Origin: an uncultured Prevotellaceae bacterium
Lineage (GTDB): Bacteria; Bacteroidota; Bacteroidia; Bacteroidales; Bacteroidaceae
Assembly: GCA_900318815.1 (NCBI GenBank)
Contig: ONMA01000009.1
Location: 1 to 64,000, forward strand
DNA length: 64,000 bases
Direction of reading: 5' to 3'
Part shown: positions 45,254-53,727 of the stretch, piece by piece
How the letters are laid out: every line of letters begins with the position of its first letter
Numbering within the stretch: the first letter of the stretch is position 1
Program-made: the position numbers and the translations under genes
Notes under the pieces: model-generated
Databases searched by the model: none
What the model was told of the DNA's origin: nothing
What the model saw: only the letters and a program-made list of their open reading frames with translations

Positions 45254-46456
45254 ATGAACAAGAAGCAACACATACTAAACGTTGCCTTGCTTCTCTTCGC
45301 TATGATAACACCGTGCCTGACTTTTGCTCAGAAGAAAGAGCTCAGTCAGGCACGGAGCTATATAAAGAGCGGCAAGGACTTCGACAAGGCAGAGCGGCTG
45401 ATGACCGACCTGTTGAAGAAAGACATGGCCAGTAGGGATAACAAGAAGGTGTATCTGACGTGGCTCGAAGCCGTGCAGAAACAATACAACGTGGCCAACG
45501 AGAAACTATATCTCAAACAGAAACAGGACACGGCGGCGTTCTTCGACTTAACGCGCCGCATGTTCACCATTGCCGAAACGCTCGATTCTATTGATATGCG
45601 CCCTGACAAGAAAGGACGTGTGGCTCCTGAATACAGGCAGAAGCATGCAGCCCAGCTGCATGTCTACCGTGCCAACCTCTACAACGGAGGCAGTTTTTTT
45701 GTGAGGAAGGCCAACTATAAGCAGGCGTTCGAGTATTATGAAACCTATATAGACTGCGCCCGGCAGCCGCTGTTTGAGTCCTACCGATACGACACTACCG
45801 ACGTGCGCATGCCCGAGGCAGGCTATTGGACCACCTACTGCGGCTACAAGATGAACGACCCCGTGCTTACCCTTCGCCATCGCAAGCTGGCTTTGCAGGA
45901 TACGGCAAAGGCTAGCTTCACCTTGATGTACATGGCTGAGGCCCGCAAATGGATGAAGGACGACGAGCTGTATCTGAAGACGTTGGAAGAAGGTTTCCGT
46001 CGCTATCCCACGTTCTACTATTTCTTCCCCCGTCTGATTGACGAGTACAACAGGACTGGACTGCAGGAAAAAGCATTGGCTGCAGCCGATAGTGCTCTGG
46101 CCGTCGATGCCGACAACCAGCTCTTTCTCTTTGCAAAGAGTACCCTGCTGCTGAGGCTTGAGCGGTGGTCGGATTGCATCAGCTGTAGCGAGCGTCTTAT
46201 CGCCTTGTGCGACACGCTGGCCGAGCCGAACTTCAATGCAGGGACGGCCTACCTGAACCTTGCCGAGAAACTTGACGAGAAGAAGGAAAAGAAACTGCGC
46301 CGGCAGGCCTTCCAGCAGGCTCAGCGATACATGGAACGCTACCGTGTGCTGGCTCCGAAGGAAAAGGATAAGTGGGCTCCCGTGCTCTATCGCATCTATC
46401 TCAATCTGAACCTTGGAAAGCAGTTCGATGAGATAGACCACTTGCTCAAAAATTAG
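45254..46456 (+). CDS. Exported TPR-like protein, copy 2
   Basis: A 400-residue protein related to the preceding one in layout: signal peptide (HILNVALLLFAMITPCLTFAQ), N-terminal helical repeats (SQARSYIKSGKDFDKAERLM), a middle segment with FVRKANYKQAFEYYETYIDCARQPLFESYRYD that parallels copy 1's YWAMFVDSGKDPFFEG, and C-terminal repeats (KALAAADSALAVDADNQLFLFAKSTLL; GTAYLNLAEKLDEKKEKKLRRQAFQQAQRYMERYR). The divergence is large, so the duplication is old. Likely a periplasmic partner of copy 1. A weak inverted repeat (CCTGTC/GACAGG) lies downstream near 46469-46496 and may end the gyrA unit. Confidence 0.78.
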   Translation: MNKKQHILNVALLLFAMITPCLTFAQKKELSQARSYIKSGKDFDKAERLMTDLLKKDMASRDNKKVYLTWLEAVQKQYNVANEKLYLKQKQDTAAFFDLTRRMFTIAETLDSIDMRPDKKGRVAPEYRQKHAAQLHVYRANLYNGGSFFVRKANYKQAFEYYETYIDCARQPLFESYRYDTTDVRMPEAGYWTTYCGYKMNDPVLTLRHRKLALQDTAKASFTLMYMAEARKWMKDDELYLKTLEEGFRRYPTFYYFFPRLIDEYNRTGLQEKALAAADSALAVDADNQLFLFAKSTLLLRLERWSDCISCSERLIALCDTLAEPNFNAGTAYLNLAEKLDEKKEKKLRRQAFQQAQRYMERYRVLAPKEKDKWAPVLYRIYLNLNLGKQFDEIDHLLKN

Positions 46457-46560
46457 TCTGCAACCCCGTCCTGTCAGCCCATTTGTAGGAAAAGACAGGA
46501 AAGACACTTAAAAAAATAAAAAAATAAGATAGGTTGAGTGCTATTTTCCATTTATTTTTG

Positions 46561-46568
46561 TAACTTTG
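46561..46568 (+). promoter_or_regulatory. -7 box before the phosphohexomutase gene
   Basis: TAACTTTG, 53 bp before the ATG at 46622. The upstream -33 position does not show a clean TTTG. Confidence 0.6.
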
Positions 46569-46621
46569 TCTTTCAGTAAACTTGAATGACAAAATCTAAA
46601 ACTTAAAACCAAAACGAAATT

Positions 46622-48367
46622 ATGGAAAATAACGCTCAGCTTATTGCTCAGTGCGAGGCGCTGGCTAAGCAGTGGCTCACTCCGGCCTTTGACGAGGAGA
46701 CCCGTAAGGAAGTTCAGGCAATGCTCGACAACGAGGACAAGTCGGCCCTCATCGATGCTTTCTATCAGAACCTGGAGTTCGGTACTGGCGGTTTGCGTGG
46801 CATCATGGGTGCTGGCACCAACCGCATGAACAAGTATATCGTGGGCATGGCCACACAGGGCTTTGCCAACTACATCAACAAGGCTTTCCCCGACATTCAG
46901 CCCGCAGTGGTCGTAGGTCACGACTGTCGTAACAACGGCCGTATGTTTGCTGAGACTGTTGCCGATATCTTCTCGGCCAACGGCATCAAGGTGTATCTCT
47001 TCGAGAGCCTGCGCCCCACACCGGAAATATCGTTTGCCATCCGCCAGCTGAAGTGTCAGGCAGGTGTCAACGTCACCGCTTCGCATAACCCCCGTGAGTA
47101 CAACGGCTACAAGGCCTACTGGGACGACGGCGCACAGGTGCTGGCTCCGCATGACAAGGGTATCATCGACGAGGTGAACAAGGTGAAGATTGAGGACGTG
47201 AAGTTCGAGGGCAACAAGGATCTCATCATTCCCATTGGCGGTGAGATGGACTGGGACTACATCCAGGCTGTCAAGGAGGCTATGGTCGATCAGGATGTCA
47301 TCCTGCGTCAGAAGGACCTCAACATCGTCTACTCGCCGATGCACGGCACAGGCCGCGTCATCATCCCGATGGCTCTGCGTTCATGGGGCTTCCAGAACAT
47401 CCACGTGGTGCCCGAGCAGATGGTCATCGACGGCAACTTCCCCACCGTCGTCAGTCCGAATCCCGAGAATGCTGAGGCTATGACCCTGGGTATGAAGCTC
47501 GGTACGAAGCTCAATGCCGACCTGGTTATCGCCTCCGACCCTGATGCCGACCGTCTGGCCATTGTCTGCCGCAACGCCAAGGGCGAGTGGGAAATCCTGA
47601 ACGGCAACCAGACCTGCATGATGTTCTGCTGGTACATCATCGCTAACAAGAAGAAGCTCGGCCAGCTCAAGGGCAATGAGTTCTTGGTGAAGACCATCGT
47701 GACCACTGAGGTTATCGCCGAGATTGCCAAGAAGAACCATGTGGAGTATATGGACTGCTACACGGGCTTCAAGTGGATTGCCAACGAGATTCGCGTCAAC
47801 GAGGGCAAGAAGAAGTACATTGGCGGTGGTGAGGAGTCGTTTGGCTTCCTGCCGTTCGACAAGGTTCGTGACAAGGATTCACCCGCTTCCATCTGCCTCA
47901 TCTGCGAGATTGCCGCTTGGGCACGCGATAACGGCATGACGCTCTACGACCTGCTGATGAACATCTATAAGGAGTACGGATTCTCGAAGGAAGTGACCAT
48001 CAACGTGGTGCGTCCCGGAAAGACTGGTGCCGACGAGATTAAGCAGATGATGACCGACTTCCGTGCTAATCCTCCGAAGGAACTGGGTGGTGCAAAGGTG
48101 TGCTTGTGGAAGGACTACAAGACTCTGGAAGCCAAGAAGGCCGACGGCACCGTGGAGAAGATCGACATGCCCGATACCTCGAACGTGTTGCAGTGGTTCT
48201 GCGAGGACGGCACAAAGGTCAGCGTCCGGCCCAGCGGTACCGAGCCTAAGATTAAGTTCTACACCGAGGTGAAAGACCCGTCGTTCAATAGCGCCGATGC
48301 CTACGAGGCCTGCCTGAAGAAGGCCGACGAGAAGATTGCCGCCATCAAGAAGAGCCTGAATCTTTAA
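46622..48367 (+). CDS. Phosphoglucomutase / phosphomannomutase
   Basis: A 581-residue alpha-D-phosphohexomutase that moves phosphate between C6 and C1 of glucose or mannose. The phosphoserine is Ser154 in TASHNPREYNGYKAYW, the Mg loop is DPDADRLAI, the sugar-binding loop GGGEESFGFL, and the phosphate-binding loop RPSGTEPKIKFY near the end. The length is that of the PGM2-like / long form (about 550-600 residues), not the 460-residue PMM/PGM. It should feed sugar nucleotides for LPS and polysaccharides. It has its own promoter and terminator, so is probably a single unit. Glucose versus mannose specificity cannot be separated from the motifs alone; GGGEES favours glucose and general use. Confidence 0.92.
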   Translation: MENNAQLIAQCEALAKQWLTPAFDEETRKEVQAMLDNEDKSALIDAFYQNLEFGTGGLRGIMGAGTNRMNKYIVGMATQGFANYINKAFPDIQPAVVVGHDCRNNGRMFAETVADIFSANGIKVYLFESLRPTPEISFAIRQLKCQAGVNVTASHNPREYNGYKAYWDDGAQVLAPHDKGIIDEVNKVKIEDVKFEGNKDLIIPIGGEMDWDYIQAVKEAMVDQDVILRQKDLNIVYSPMHGTGRVIIPMALRSWGFQNIHVVPEQMVIDGNFPTVVSPNPENAEAMTLGMKLGTKLNADLVIASDPDADRLAIVCRNAKGEWEILNGNQTCMMFCWYIIANKKKLGQLKGNEFLVKTIVTTEVIAEIAKKNHVEYMDCYTGFKWIANEIRVNEGKKKYIGGGEESFGFLPFDKVRDKDSPASICLICEIAAWARDNGMTLYDLLMNIYKEYGFSKEVTINVVRPGKTGADEIKQMMTDFRANPPKELGGAKVCLWKDYKTLEAKKADGTVEKIDMPDTSNVLQWFCEDGTKVSVRPSGTEPKIKFYTEVKDPSFNSADAYEACLKKADEKIAAIKKSLNL

Positions 48368-48389
48368 TCATCGGAACGATTATTACTAT

Positions 48390-48431
48390 TGGTGTCCAGA
48401 GAGGTTAGCCCCCTGGACACCAGTTTTTTTT
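48390..48431 (+). terminator. Terminator of the phosphohexomutase gene
   Basis: A 10-bp stem (48390-48399 TGGTGTCCAG with 48413-48422) and a run of eight T, 23 bp after the stop codon. Confidence 0.9.
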
Positions 48432-49111
48432 CATTTACCCCTTTCATTTGGCCGTCTTTTATGTTCACCCGCGCGACCGTGCCGAGTGCTATCCCGTCAT
48501 CGGGTGAGTAGAGGGTCACGACGTCCGGTACCTCCGTACCTTCGAAATCGCACTAAATTATTTTTTTTCGATATTTACATACACCACATACACTTTTTAT
48601 GATAACCCGTTCTAAATCAATTGAATAGACGGTGTATGTAACCGTGTATGTAGGGTGTATGTAAAATTTATCCTTCACCACTAAATGTCGATTGTTGTTA
48701 CACCCGTAGATGCTGGTTGTCCCAACGGGTGGGACTAAACGTCCCACCCGTTGGGACATTGCGTCTTCCATATTGTTGCATTGCCTGTATGTGCCACAGT
48801 GAAACTACCACTCTGGTTTCCTACACTACTTTCACTGTTGCCTACACTACTTTTCTTTCTCATTATCAGTCTGTTACATGTTAGTGTATGTAGTGTATGC
48901 AAATTTTAAAAATAAAATTTTTGAAATATGCGTTAGCCCGTATGATTATTTCCGATACCTCCAAATTTATAGTAAACGTCAATAATATTTCTATCTGTTG
49001 CGGTTGAAACAAATTGGCGTAAAAGAATTTGAAACGAATTTTCCTAATTATATCTTAATTATACACTTAAATGAAAAAGCCCTGCCTGGACACTAATATT
49101 TTTACAGATTT
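48432..49111. other. AT-rich non-coding region with large inverted repeats
   Basis: No gene is supported in about 680 bp. It contains an inverted repeat of TACATACAC blocks (48576-48594 against 48645-48665, one two-base difference, with further GTGTATGTA copies at 48632) and a perfect hairpin at 48719-48757. A further TAGTGTATG pair lies near 48883-48900. The minus strand of 48440-48560 is open but lacks a good start. It may hold an untranslated RNA or simply be old mobile-element debris. Confidence 0.6.
48719..48757. repeat. Perfect 17-bp inverted repeat (cruciform-like)
   Basis: Arms 48719-48735 (GTCCCAACGGGTGGGAC) and 48741-48757 pair completely around the loop TAAAC. Each arm is itself nearly symmetrical (GTCCC ... 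GGGAC). There is no T-run, so it is probably not a terminator. Confidence 0.9.
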
Positions 49112-49143
49112 ATTGGTCAGTTCGTAATTTTGTTGTATCTTTG
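49112..49143 (+). promoter_or_regulatory. Promoter of the RsbW-like gene
   Basis: ATTG (49112-49115), 20 bp, TATCTTTG (49136-49143). Transcription starting near 49150 excludes the longer frame from 49130 and supports the ATG at 49169. Confidence 0.75.
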
Positions 49144-49168
49144 TAGGCGAATTGTAAATATTACCGAG

Positions 49169-49597
49169 ATGAAACATCAGTTGACGCTCAATAATAATAT
49201 CGAAGAAATACCAAGGTTGGCCATGTTTGTCGATATGATATGCGAGGAGGCGAATGCTCCCATGTCCATGTCTATGTCGCTCAACCTTGCTCTCGAAGAG
49301 GCTGTGACCAACGTCATGCTCTATGCCTATCCTGCTGAGACAAAAGGAAAGGTGAAAATCGTATGCCGAAAGAGGAAGCAGGGAGATTTGTCTTTCTCCA
49401 TCATTGATTCAGGAAAGCCTTTCGACCCGACATTGGTGAAGGAAGCCGACATCACGCTTGGGGTGGAGGAACGCCCCATCGGCGGGCTTGGCATCTTCCT
49501 CGTAAAAGAGATTATGGATCAGGTGAGCTATAAGCATGTCAATGGAAAAAACATGCTGACACTGGTGAAAAGTCTACAGGAAACAGAGAATTTATAG
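49169..49597 (+). CDS. RsbW-like anti-sigma-factor ATPase (HATPase_c)
   Basis: A 142-residue GHKL-fold protein. The N box is LNLALEEAVTNVMLYAYP, G1 is IIDSGKPFDP and the lid/G2 part RPIGGLGIFLVKEIMDQVSY. These fit the RsbW/SpoIIAB serine kinases that hold a sigma factor or phosphorylate an anti-anti-sigma (STAS) protein. Neither a STAS protein nor a SpoIIE/RsbU phosphatase is encoded in the window, and Bacteroidota usually lack sigma-B, so its client is unknown. It has its own consensus promoter; the helicase gene starts 57 bp after its stop and may share the message. Confidence 0.85.
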   Translation: MKHQLTLNNNIEEIPRLAMFVDMICEEANAPMSMSMSLNLALEEAVTNVMLYAYPAETKGKVKIVCRKRKQGDLSFSIIDSGKPFDPTLVKEADITLGVEERPIGGLGIFLVKEIMDQVSYKHVNGKNMLTLVKSLQETENL

Positions 49598-49654
49598 ATA
49601 TACTTTCATGATTTTTTTGCTATTCTCTCATTTTTTTGCACCTTCGCACTCCGT

Positions 49655-52030
49655 ATGACTAACAATTTATTGGAACAACTGAATGAGAGCCAGCGCGAAG
49701 CCGTTGTCTACTGCGACGGAGCTTCGCTTGTTATTGCAGGTGCCGGCTCGGGTAAGACGCGCGTACTTACCTATAAGATTGCCTATCTTTTGCAGGAGAA
49801 GAAAATGAAGCCCTGGAACATACTGGCATTGACTTTTACCAACAAGGCCGCACGCGAGATGAAAGAACGCATAGGCCGACTGGTGGGAACGGAGCAGGCT
49901 CGCTATTTGCAGATGGGTACTTTCCATTCCGTGTTTGCGCGTATTCTCAGGGCCGAGGCCGCTCAGATAGGCTTCAACTCTAACTTCACGATTTACGACC
50001 AGACGGATGCCCGCTCGTTGGTGAAAAGCATCTGTAAGGAAATGTTGCTGGACGACAAGGTGTATAAGCCCTCTACCATCAGCGATCAGATATCAAAGGC
50101 TAAGAATCATCTGGTATTGCCCGACGGTTTTGGACGCAGTTCTCTGTTCGACCCCAAGCGACCAGAGGTGAGTACCGTTTATTCCCGATACTGGGAACGC
50201 TGTCGCCAGGCCAATGCGATGGACTTCGACGACCTGCTTGTCTATACCTACCGTCTCTTCGAACTGCATGAAGACATAAGGCGGAAATATGTGGAGAAGT
50301 TCCAGTATGTGCTGGTCGACGAGTATCAGGACACGAACTTTGTCCAGCAAGCTATCGTCCTACAACTTACCCGTGAGCGACAGCGTGTCTGTGTCGTTGG
50401 CGATGATGCTCAGAGTATTTATAGTTTCCGTGGAGCTAATATCGACAACATCTTGAATTTCAGGGATTCATACGACGATGCCAAGTTGTTCAAGCTGGAG
50501 CGTAACTACCGTTCTACGCAGCTCATCGTGCAAGCTGCCAACAGCCTGATACGCAAGAACGAGCGACAGATTCCGAAGAATGTCTACAGCCGTAATGACG
50601 AAGGCGAGAAGGTGGTGCTGAAGACTGCCTACAGCGACAAGGAAGAAGCTCTCATTGTCTGTAACGATATTCTGCGCATCAAGCGGAAAGAGCAATGCGA
50701 GTATAGCGACTTTGCTATCCTCTACCGCACCAACTCGCAGAGCCGCTCTTTTGAGGAGTATATGCGCAAGCAGAATATTCCCTATCGCATCTACGGCGGT
50801 TTGTCGTTCTATCAGCGCAAGGAAATCAAAGATGTCATTGCCTATTTCCGTCTTGTGGCCAATCCCAACGACGAAGAAGCGTTGAAACGCATCATCAACT
50901 ATCCTGCCCGTGGTATTGGAGATACGACGGTGAACAAGATAGTAAGTGCAGCCACCAACTACGGTGTATCGCTTTGGACGGTTATCAGTCAGCCCGTCCA
51001 GTTCCAACTCGCCGTTACAAAGGGGACGGCCACCAAGATTGAGGCTTTTCGTCAGTTGATAGAAGGGTGGGTGAGCCGTCGCGAGGCAGAGGATGCCTAC
51101 CAGTTGGGACACGACATCATTATGCAGAGCGGTATCTCGAAGGACATCTACAGCAGTCGTAATCCGGAAGACATTGCGCGACAGGAGAACTTAGAAGAGT
51201 TTCTTAGCGGCATGCAGGATTTCGTTGAGTCAAGACGCGAAGAGGGAATGGACGACCAGATAATGCTCAGCGACTTCCTGCAGGAGGTTTCCCTATTGAC
51301 GGACTTGGACAGCGAGGGCGACGATGAGGGTCCGAAGGTATCGCTGATGACGGTGCATTCGGCCAAGGGCCTTGAGTTTCCCACGGTTTTCGTCGTAGGA
51401 CTCGAAGAGAATATCTTCCCGTCGCCTATGTGTACAGATTCCATGCGCGAACTTGAGGAGGAACGACGGTTGCTCTACGTGGCCATCACCCGTGCCGAGA
51501 AGCATTGCATCCTGACTTGTGCGCAGAATCGTTTCCGCTTCGGACGCATGGAGTTTGACACGCCTTCACGCTTTATCAACGATATTGACCCCTCCTTCCT
51601 GCGGATAGAGTCTCAGAAAGGAAAGGACTACGATGAGGACTACGGCACTAAGCGGCTGCCTTGGACGCAGAATCCACGACCGGTAGCCACGCAGTTCCGT
51701 GCCGACCCCATGCCGCGTGCCGTTCCTCCACGGCGCGAGGAACCTGCCGCAGATCCGTTGTCTCCCAGTTTCAGACAATTGGTTACTGGAGCTGCTGCAC
51801 GCAAGTTCAAGCCGGTAGCATCCTCTTCACCTGCTCCTGCCCGGCACGATGCACCTGTTGATACGGGAGGCTTGAGGGAAGGAAACACGATTGAACACCA
51901 GCGTTTTGGCGTTGGTACGGTGCTGAGAATAGAAGGTTCGGGCGAGAACCAGAAGGCTACGGTGGAATTTCGTAATGCAGGAATCAAGCAGCTATTACTG
52001 AAATTCGCTAAGTTTACGATTATAAAATAG
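49655..52030 (+). CDS. UvrD/PcrA-type ATP-dependent 3'-5' DNA helicase
   Basis: A 791-residue superfamily 1A helicase. Motifs in order: Q motif LNESQREAV, Walker A AGAGSGKTRVL, Ia TFTNKAAREMKER, II VDEYQDTN, III GDDAQSIYSFRGA, IV NYRST, V VSLMTVHSAKGLEFPTVFV and VI LLYVAITRAEKHC. The tail ends with a PcrA-type Tudor-like module (GNTIEHQRFGVGTVLRIEGSGENQKATVEF), which in PcrA touches RNA polymerase. It should act in nucleotide excision repair, removing proteins from DNA and resolving transcription-replication conflicts. The stop lies 3 bp from the convergent small gene with no terminator visible between them. Confidence 0.93.
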   Translation: MTNNLLEQLNESQREAVVYCDGASLVIAGAGSGKTRVLTYKIAYLLQEKKMKPWNILALTFTNKAAREMKERIGRLVGTEQARYLQMGTFHSVFARILRAEAAQIGFNSNFTIYDQTDARSLVKSICKEMLLDDKVYKPSTISDQISKAKNHLVLPDGFGRSSLFDPKRPEVSTVYSRYWERCRQANAMDFDDLLVYTYRLFELHEDIRRKYVEKFQYVLVDEYQDTNFVQQAIVLQLTRERQRVCVVGDDAQSIYSFRGANIDNILNFRDSYDDAKLFKLERNYRSTQLIVQAANSLIRKNERQIPKNVYSRNDEGEKVVLKTAYSDKEEALIVCNDILRIKRKEQCEYSDFAILYRTNSQSRSFEEYMRKQNIPYRIYGGLSFYQRKEIKDVIAYFRLVANPNDEEALKRIINYPARGIGDTTVNKIVSAATNYGVSLWTVISQPVQFQLAVTKGTATKIEAFRQLIEGWVSRREAEDAYQLGHDIIMQSGISKDIYSSRNPEDIARQENLEEFLSGMQDFVESRREEGMDDQIMLSDFLQEVSLLTDLDSEGDDEGPKVSLMTVHSAKGLEFPTVFVVGLEENIFPSPMCTDSMRELEEERRLLYVAITRAEKHCILTCAQNRFRFGRMEFDTPSRFINDIDPSFLRIESQKGKDYDEDYGTKRLPWTQNPRPVATQFRADPMPRAVPPRREEPAADPLSPSFRQLVTGAAARKFKPVASSSPAPARHDAPVDTGGLREGNTIEHQRFGVGTVLRIEGSGENQKATVEFRNAGIKQLLLKFAKFTIIK

Positions 52031-52033
52031 CGT

Positions 52034-52162
52034 TTATAACGCTTCGTCGTCAGGACGTTGCAAGTTTCGGCCTATCTGTGGAAGATGGCGTTTCTTCCGC
52101 AGATAGGCCTCTTTACGTGCCTCGTAGTCCTGCTGATGTTTCTCCAGATAACCGTCGGCCAT
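52034..52162 (-). CDS. 42-residue conserved small protein
   Basis: A small gene seen directly: CAT at 52160-52162 (start) and TTA at 52034-52036 (stop). The product begins MADGYLEKHQQDYEARKEAY and continues with LRKKRHLPQIGRNLQRPDDEAL. It is highly charged and likely helical in its first 28 residues. I remember similar short proteins (MxDxYLEKxxxDYExRKxxWLxKK) in Bacteroidales, sometimes mislabelled 'dehydrogenase', so it seems conserved. The start is only 6 bp after the DUF4270 stop, implying coupled translation. The stop is 3 bp from the end of the convergent helicase gene. Function unknown. Confidence 0.7.
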   Translation of the reverse strand: MADGYLEKHQQDYEARKEAYLRKKRHLPQIGRNLQRPDDEAL

Positions 52163-52168
52163 GCTTGT

Positions 52169-53653
52169 TTATTGCTTGAATTTTGCGTAGACAACACTCA
52201 TCTCAATCGGGCCATTGGCATTGTCGGGGCCACCCACAAGGCGGGTGCTGCTCAGCGACATGTCGTGTTCTACGTTGACAATTGTGCTGCTCGACGAGGA
52301 AGTGGTGTAAGTAATGGGCACCAGCAACACCTTGTTCCAGTTGGGATGCTTCTCCACCCATTGTGCATCGCTCTTCAGTCCTTCTTGCTTGTTGTTCCAC
52401 AGCGAGGTGATGAGACTGGAAATGTTGGTGAAGGTGTAGGTGTTATAGTTCGACGAGAAGGTGGTGTAGTAAGATGTCTTGCTGTCGGGCACCTTGTTTT
52501 TCTCGAAGAACGATGTCAGGCTGTCCTTTTCCAGCATGAGAATCCTTTGCGGTATGCCCAGCATTCGATCGTCGCTCGATAGGCTGTTCACGCGCTGGAA
52601 CGTAATCTTCGTGGCTATCAGCGAGTCGTTGGCATGGCTGTTTCCGTTGGCATCGGTATAACCCTTGATTTCATCGACGGGCAGCGTCACCTCCGTGAAG
52701 AGTCCTGCGGGGCTTTTCAGGTAGGTATGTGTTGTCTCGCTGGCCAGTTTCTTAATGGCCTCCTTGTCGTTGGTGATGCGAGCTGTCTGCAATACCTCTT
52801 TGGTTCCAGCCAAAAGCATGGTCTTGTTCTGGACACTATCGCCGGGAACGGTATAGAACACGCGCAGTCCTATGTTTGATACGTTGGCGTGGAAGCCATA
52901 TCCGTCGGTGATTTCGAAGAAAAAGCCCGGGCAGACCTCATGGGCAAACGTATAGGAATTGCGGTAGCTGCTCGCCTTGTCATAATACTGGCGCAGGAGA
53001 TACGTACCATAATTATTATAAGTCTTGCCGTCCTTTGCCTTATAGGTCGAACTGAGCGGTATGCGTATGTTGTTGAGGTAGCTCGTGCTACTGCGTTTCG
53101 AGGCCGAATCAGTCAGGTTCAGGTAGGTGAAGAGCTTTCCCTGGTTGATGGCTCCCTCGTCCGAGCGTAGCAACTTCCTTGCAATGGGGTCGAAGTTAGA
53201 GTAATAGAGCTGTCCTTCCTCTACGGGTTTTTCCATCTCATGCACTCTCATCTTCATGGCAACAAGGCTGTCGGTCACTCTGAACGGTGTGTTCAGGTAG
53301 AGGATGATGTCGCACGAATCGGCCATAGCCCTTCCTTCGCTGTCCTTTAGTGCAATCCTGCTTTCCGAGCCAAGGCTGAAAGCCTCAAGGATATGGAACT
53401 GCGTAGTGAACTCACTGGTCACGTCGCTACCCGTTTCCGGGTCTCTCACTTTGCCGAAATAGCAGTTGTTGCTGAGTGAGAGTACGGAGTCGGCAATGGC
53501 AGTCCGCGTGCTCACTGTGAAAGTGGCGGTGACGAGATCCAGCTTATCCGACTCGTCGGTGAGCGAATGTCCCACCGTCTGCGTATCTTCGTCACAAGAA
53601 GAAATGGCCATTGCCGCAATAGCGACCCCAGCCATGTACTTTAGTTTCATCAT
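52169..53653 (-). CDS. DUF4270 outer-surface lipoprotein
   Basis: A 494-residue lipoprotein: MMKLKYMAGVAIAAMAISSC with a clear lipobox (AISSC), then DEDTQTVGHSLTDESDKLDLVTATFTVSTRTAIADSVLS, the typical DUF4270 start. The remaining sequence is strand-rich with family features such as GSESRIALKDSEGRAMADSCDIILYLNTPF and FFEITDGYGFHANVSNIGLRVFY. The exact function of the family is not known; it is regularly found next to the short glycogen synthase and panC, as here. The Asp/Glu residues just after the lipidated Cys (CDEDT) resemble a surface-export signal of Bacteroidota lipoproteins, so it may be on the cell surface. Confidence 0.85.
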   Translation of the reverse strand: MMKLKYMAGVAIAAMAISSCDEDTQTVGHSLTDESDKLDLVTATFTVSTRTAIADSVLSLSNNCYFGKVRDPETGSDVTSEFTTQFHILEAFSLGSESRIALKDSEGRAMADSCDIILYLNTPFRVTDSLVAMKMRVHEMEKPVEEGQLYYSNFDPIARKLLRSDEGAINQGKLFTYLNLTDSASKRSSTSYLNNIRIPLSSTYKAKDGKTYNNYGTYLLRQYYDKASSYRNSYTFAHEVCPGFFFEITDGYGFHANVSNIGLRVFYTVPGDSVQNKTMLLAGTKEVLQTARITNDKEAIKKLASETTHTYLKSPAGLFTEVTLPVDEIKGYTDANGNSHANDSLIATKITFQRVNSLSSDDRMLGIPQRILMLEKDSLTSFFEKNKVPDSKTSYYTTFSSNYNTYTFTNISSLITSLWNNKQEGLKSDAQWVEKHPNWNKVLLVPITYTTSSSSSTIVNVEHDMSLSSTRLVGGPDNANGPIEMSVVYAKFKQ

Positions 53654-53727
53654 TGAAGTTATGTTCTGATAATTCTTAATGATATTAATCCTTTCTTAAT
53701 TTGCGGAATGCCATCGGCAACCTTATA

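Noticed and set aside
48520-48555. tRNA-like TTCGAAATC stretch
   Set aside because: No acceptor, D or anticodon stems could be built around it.
48440-48560. Open minus-strand frame (VVTLYSPDDGIALGTVARVN)
   Set aside because: It follows directly after an in-frame stop, has no ATG at its start, runs through the phosphohexomutase terminator hairpin and matches no family I know.
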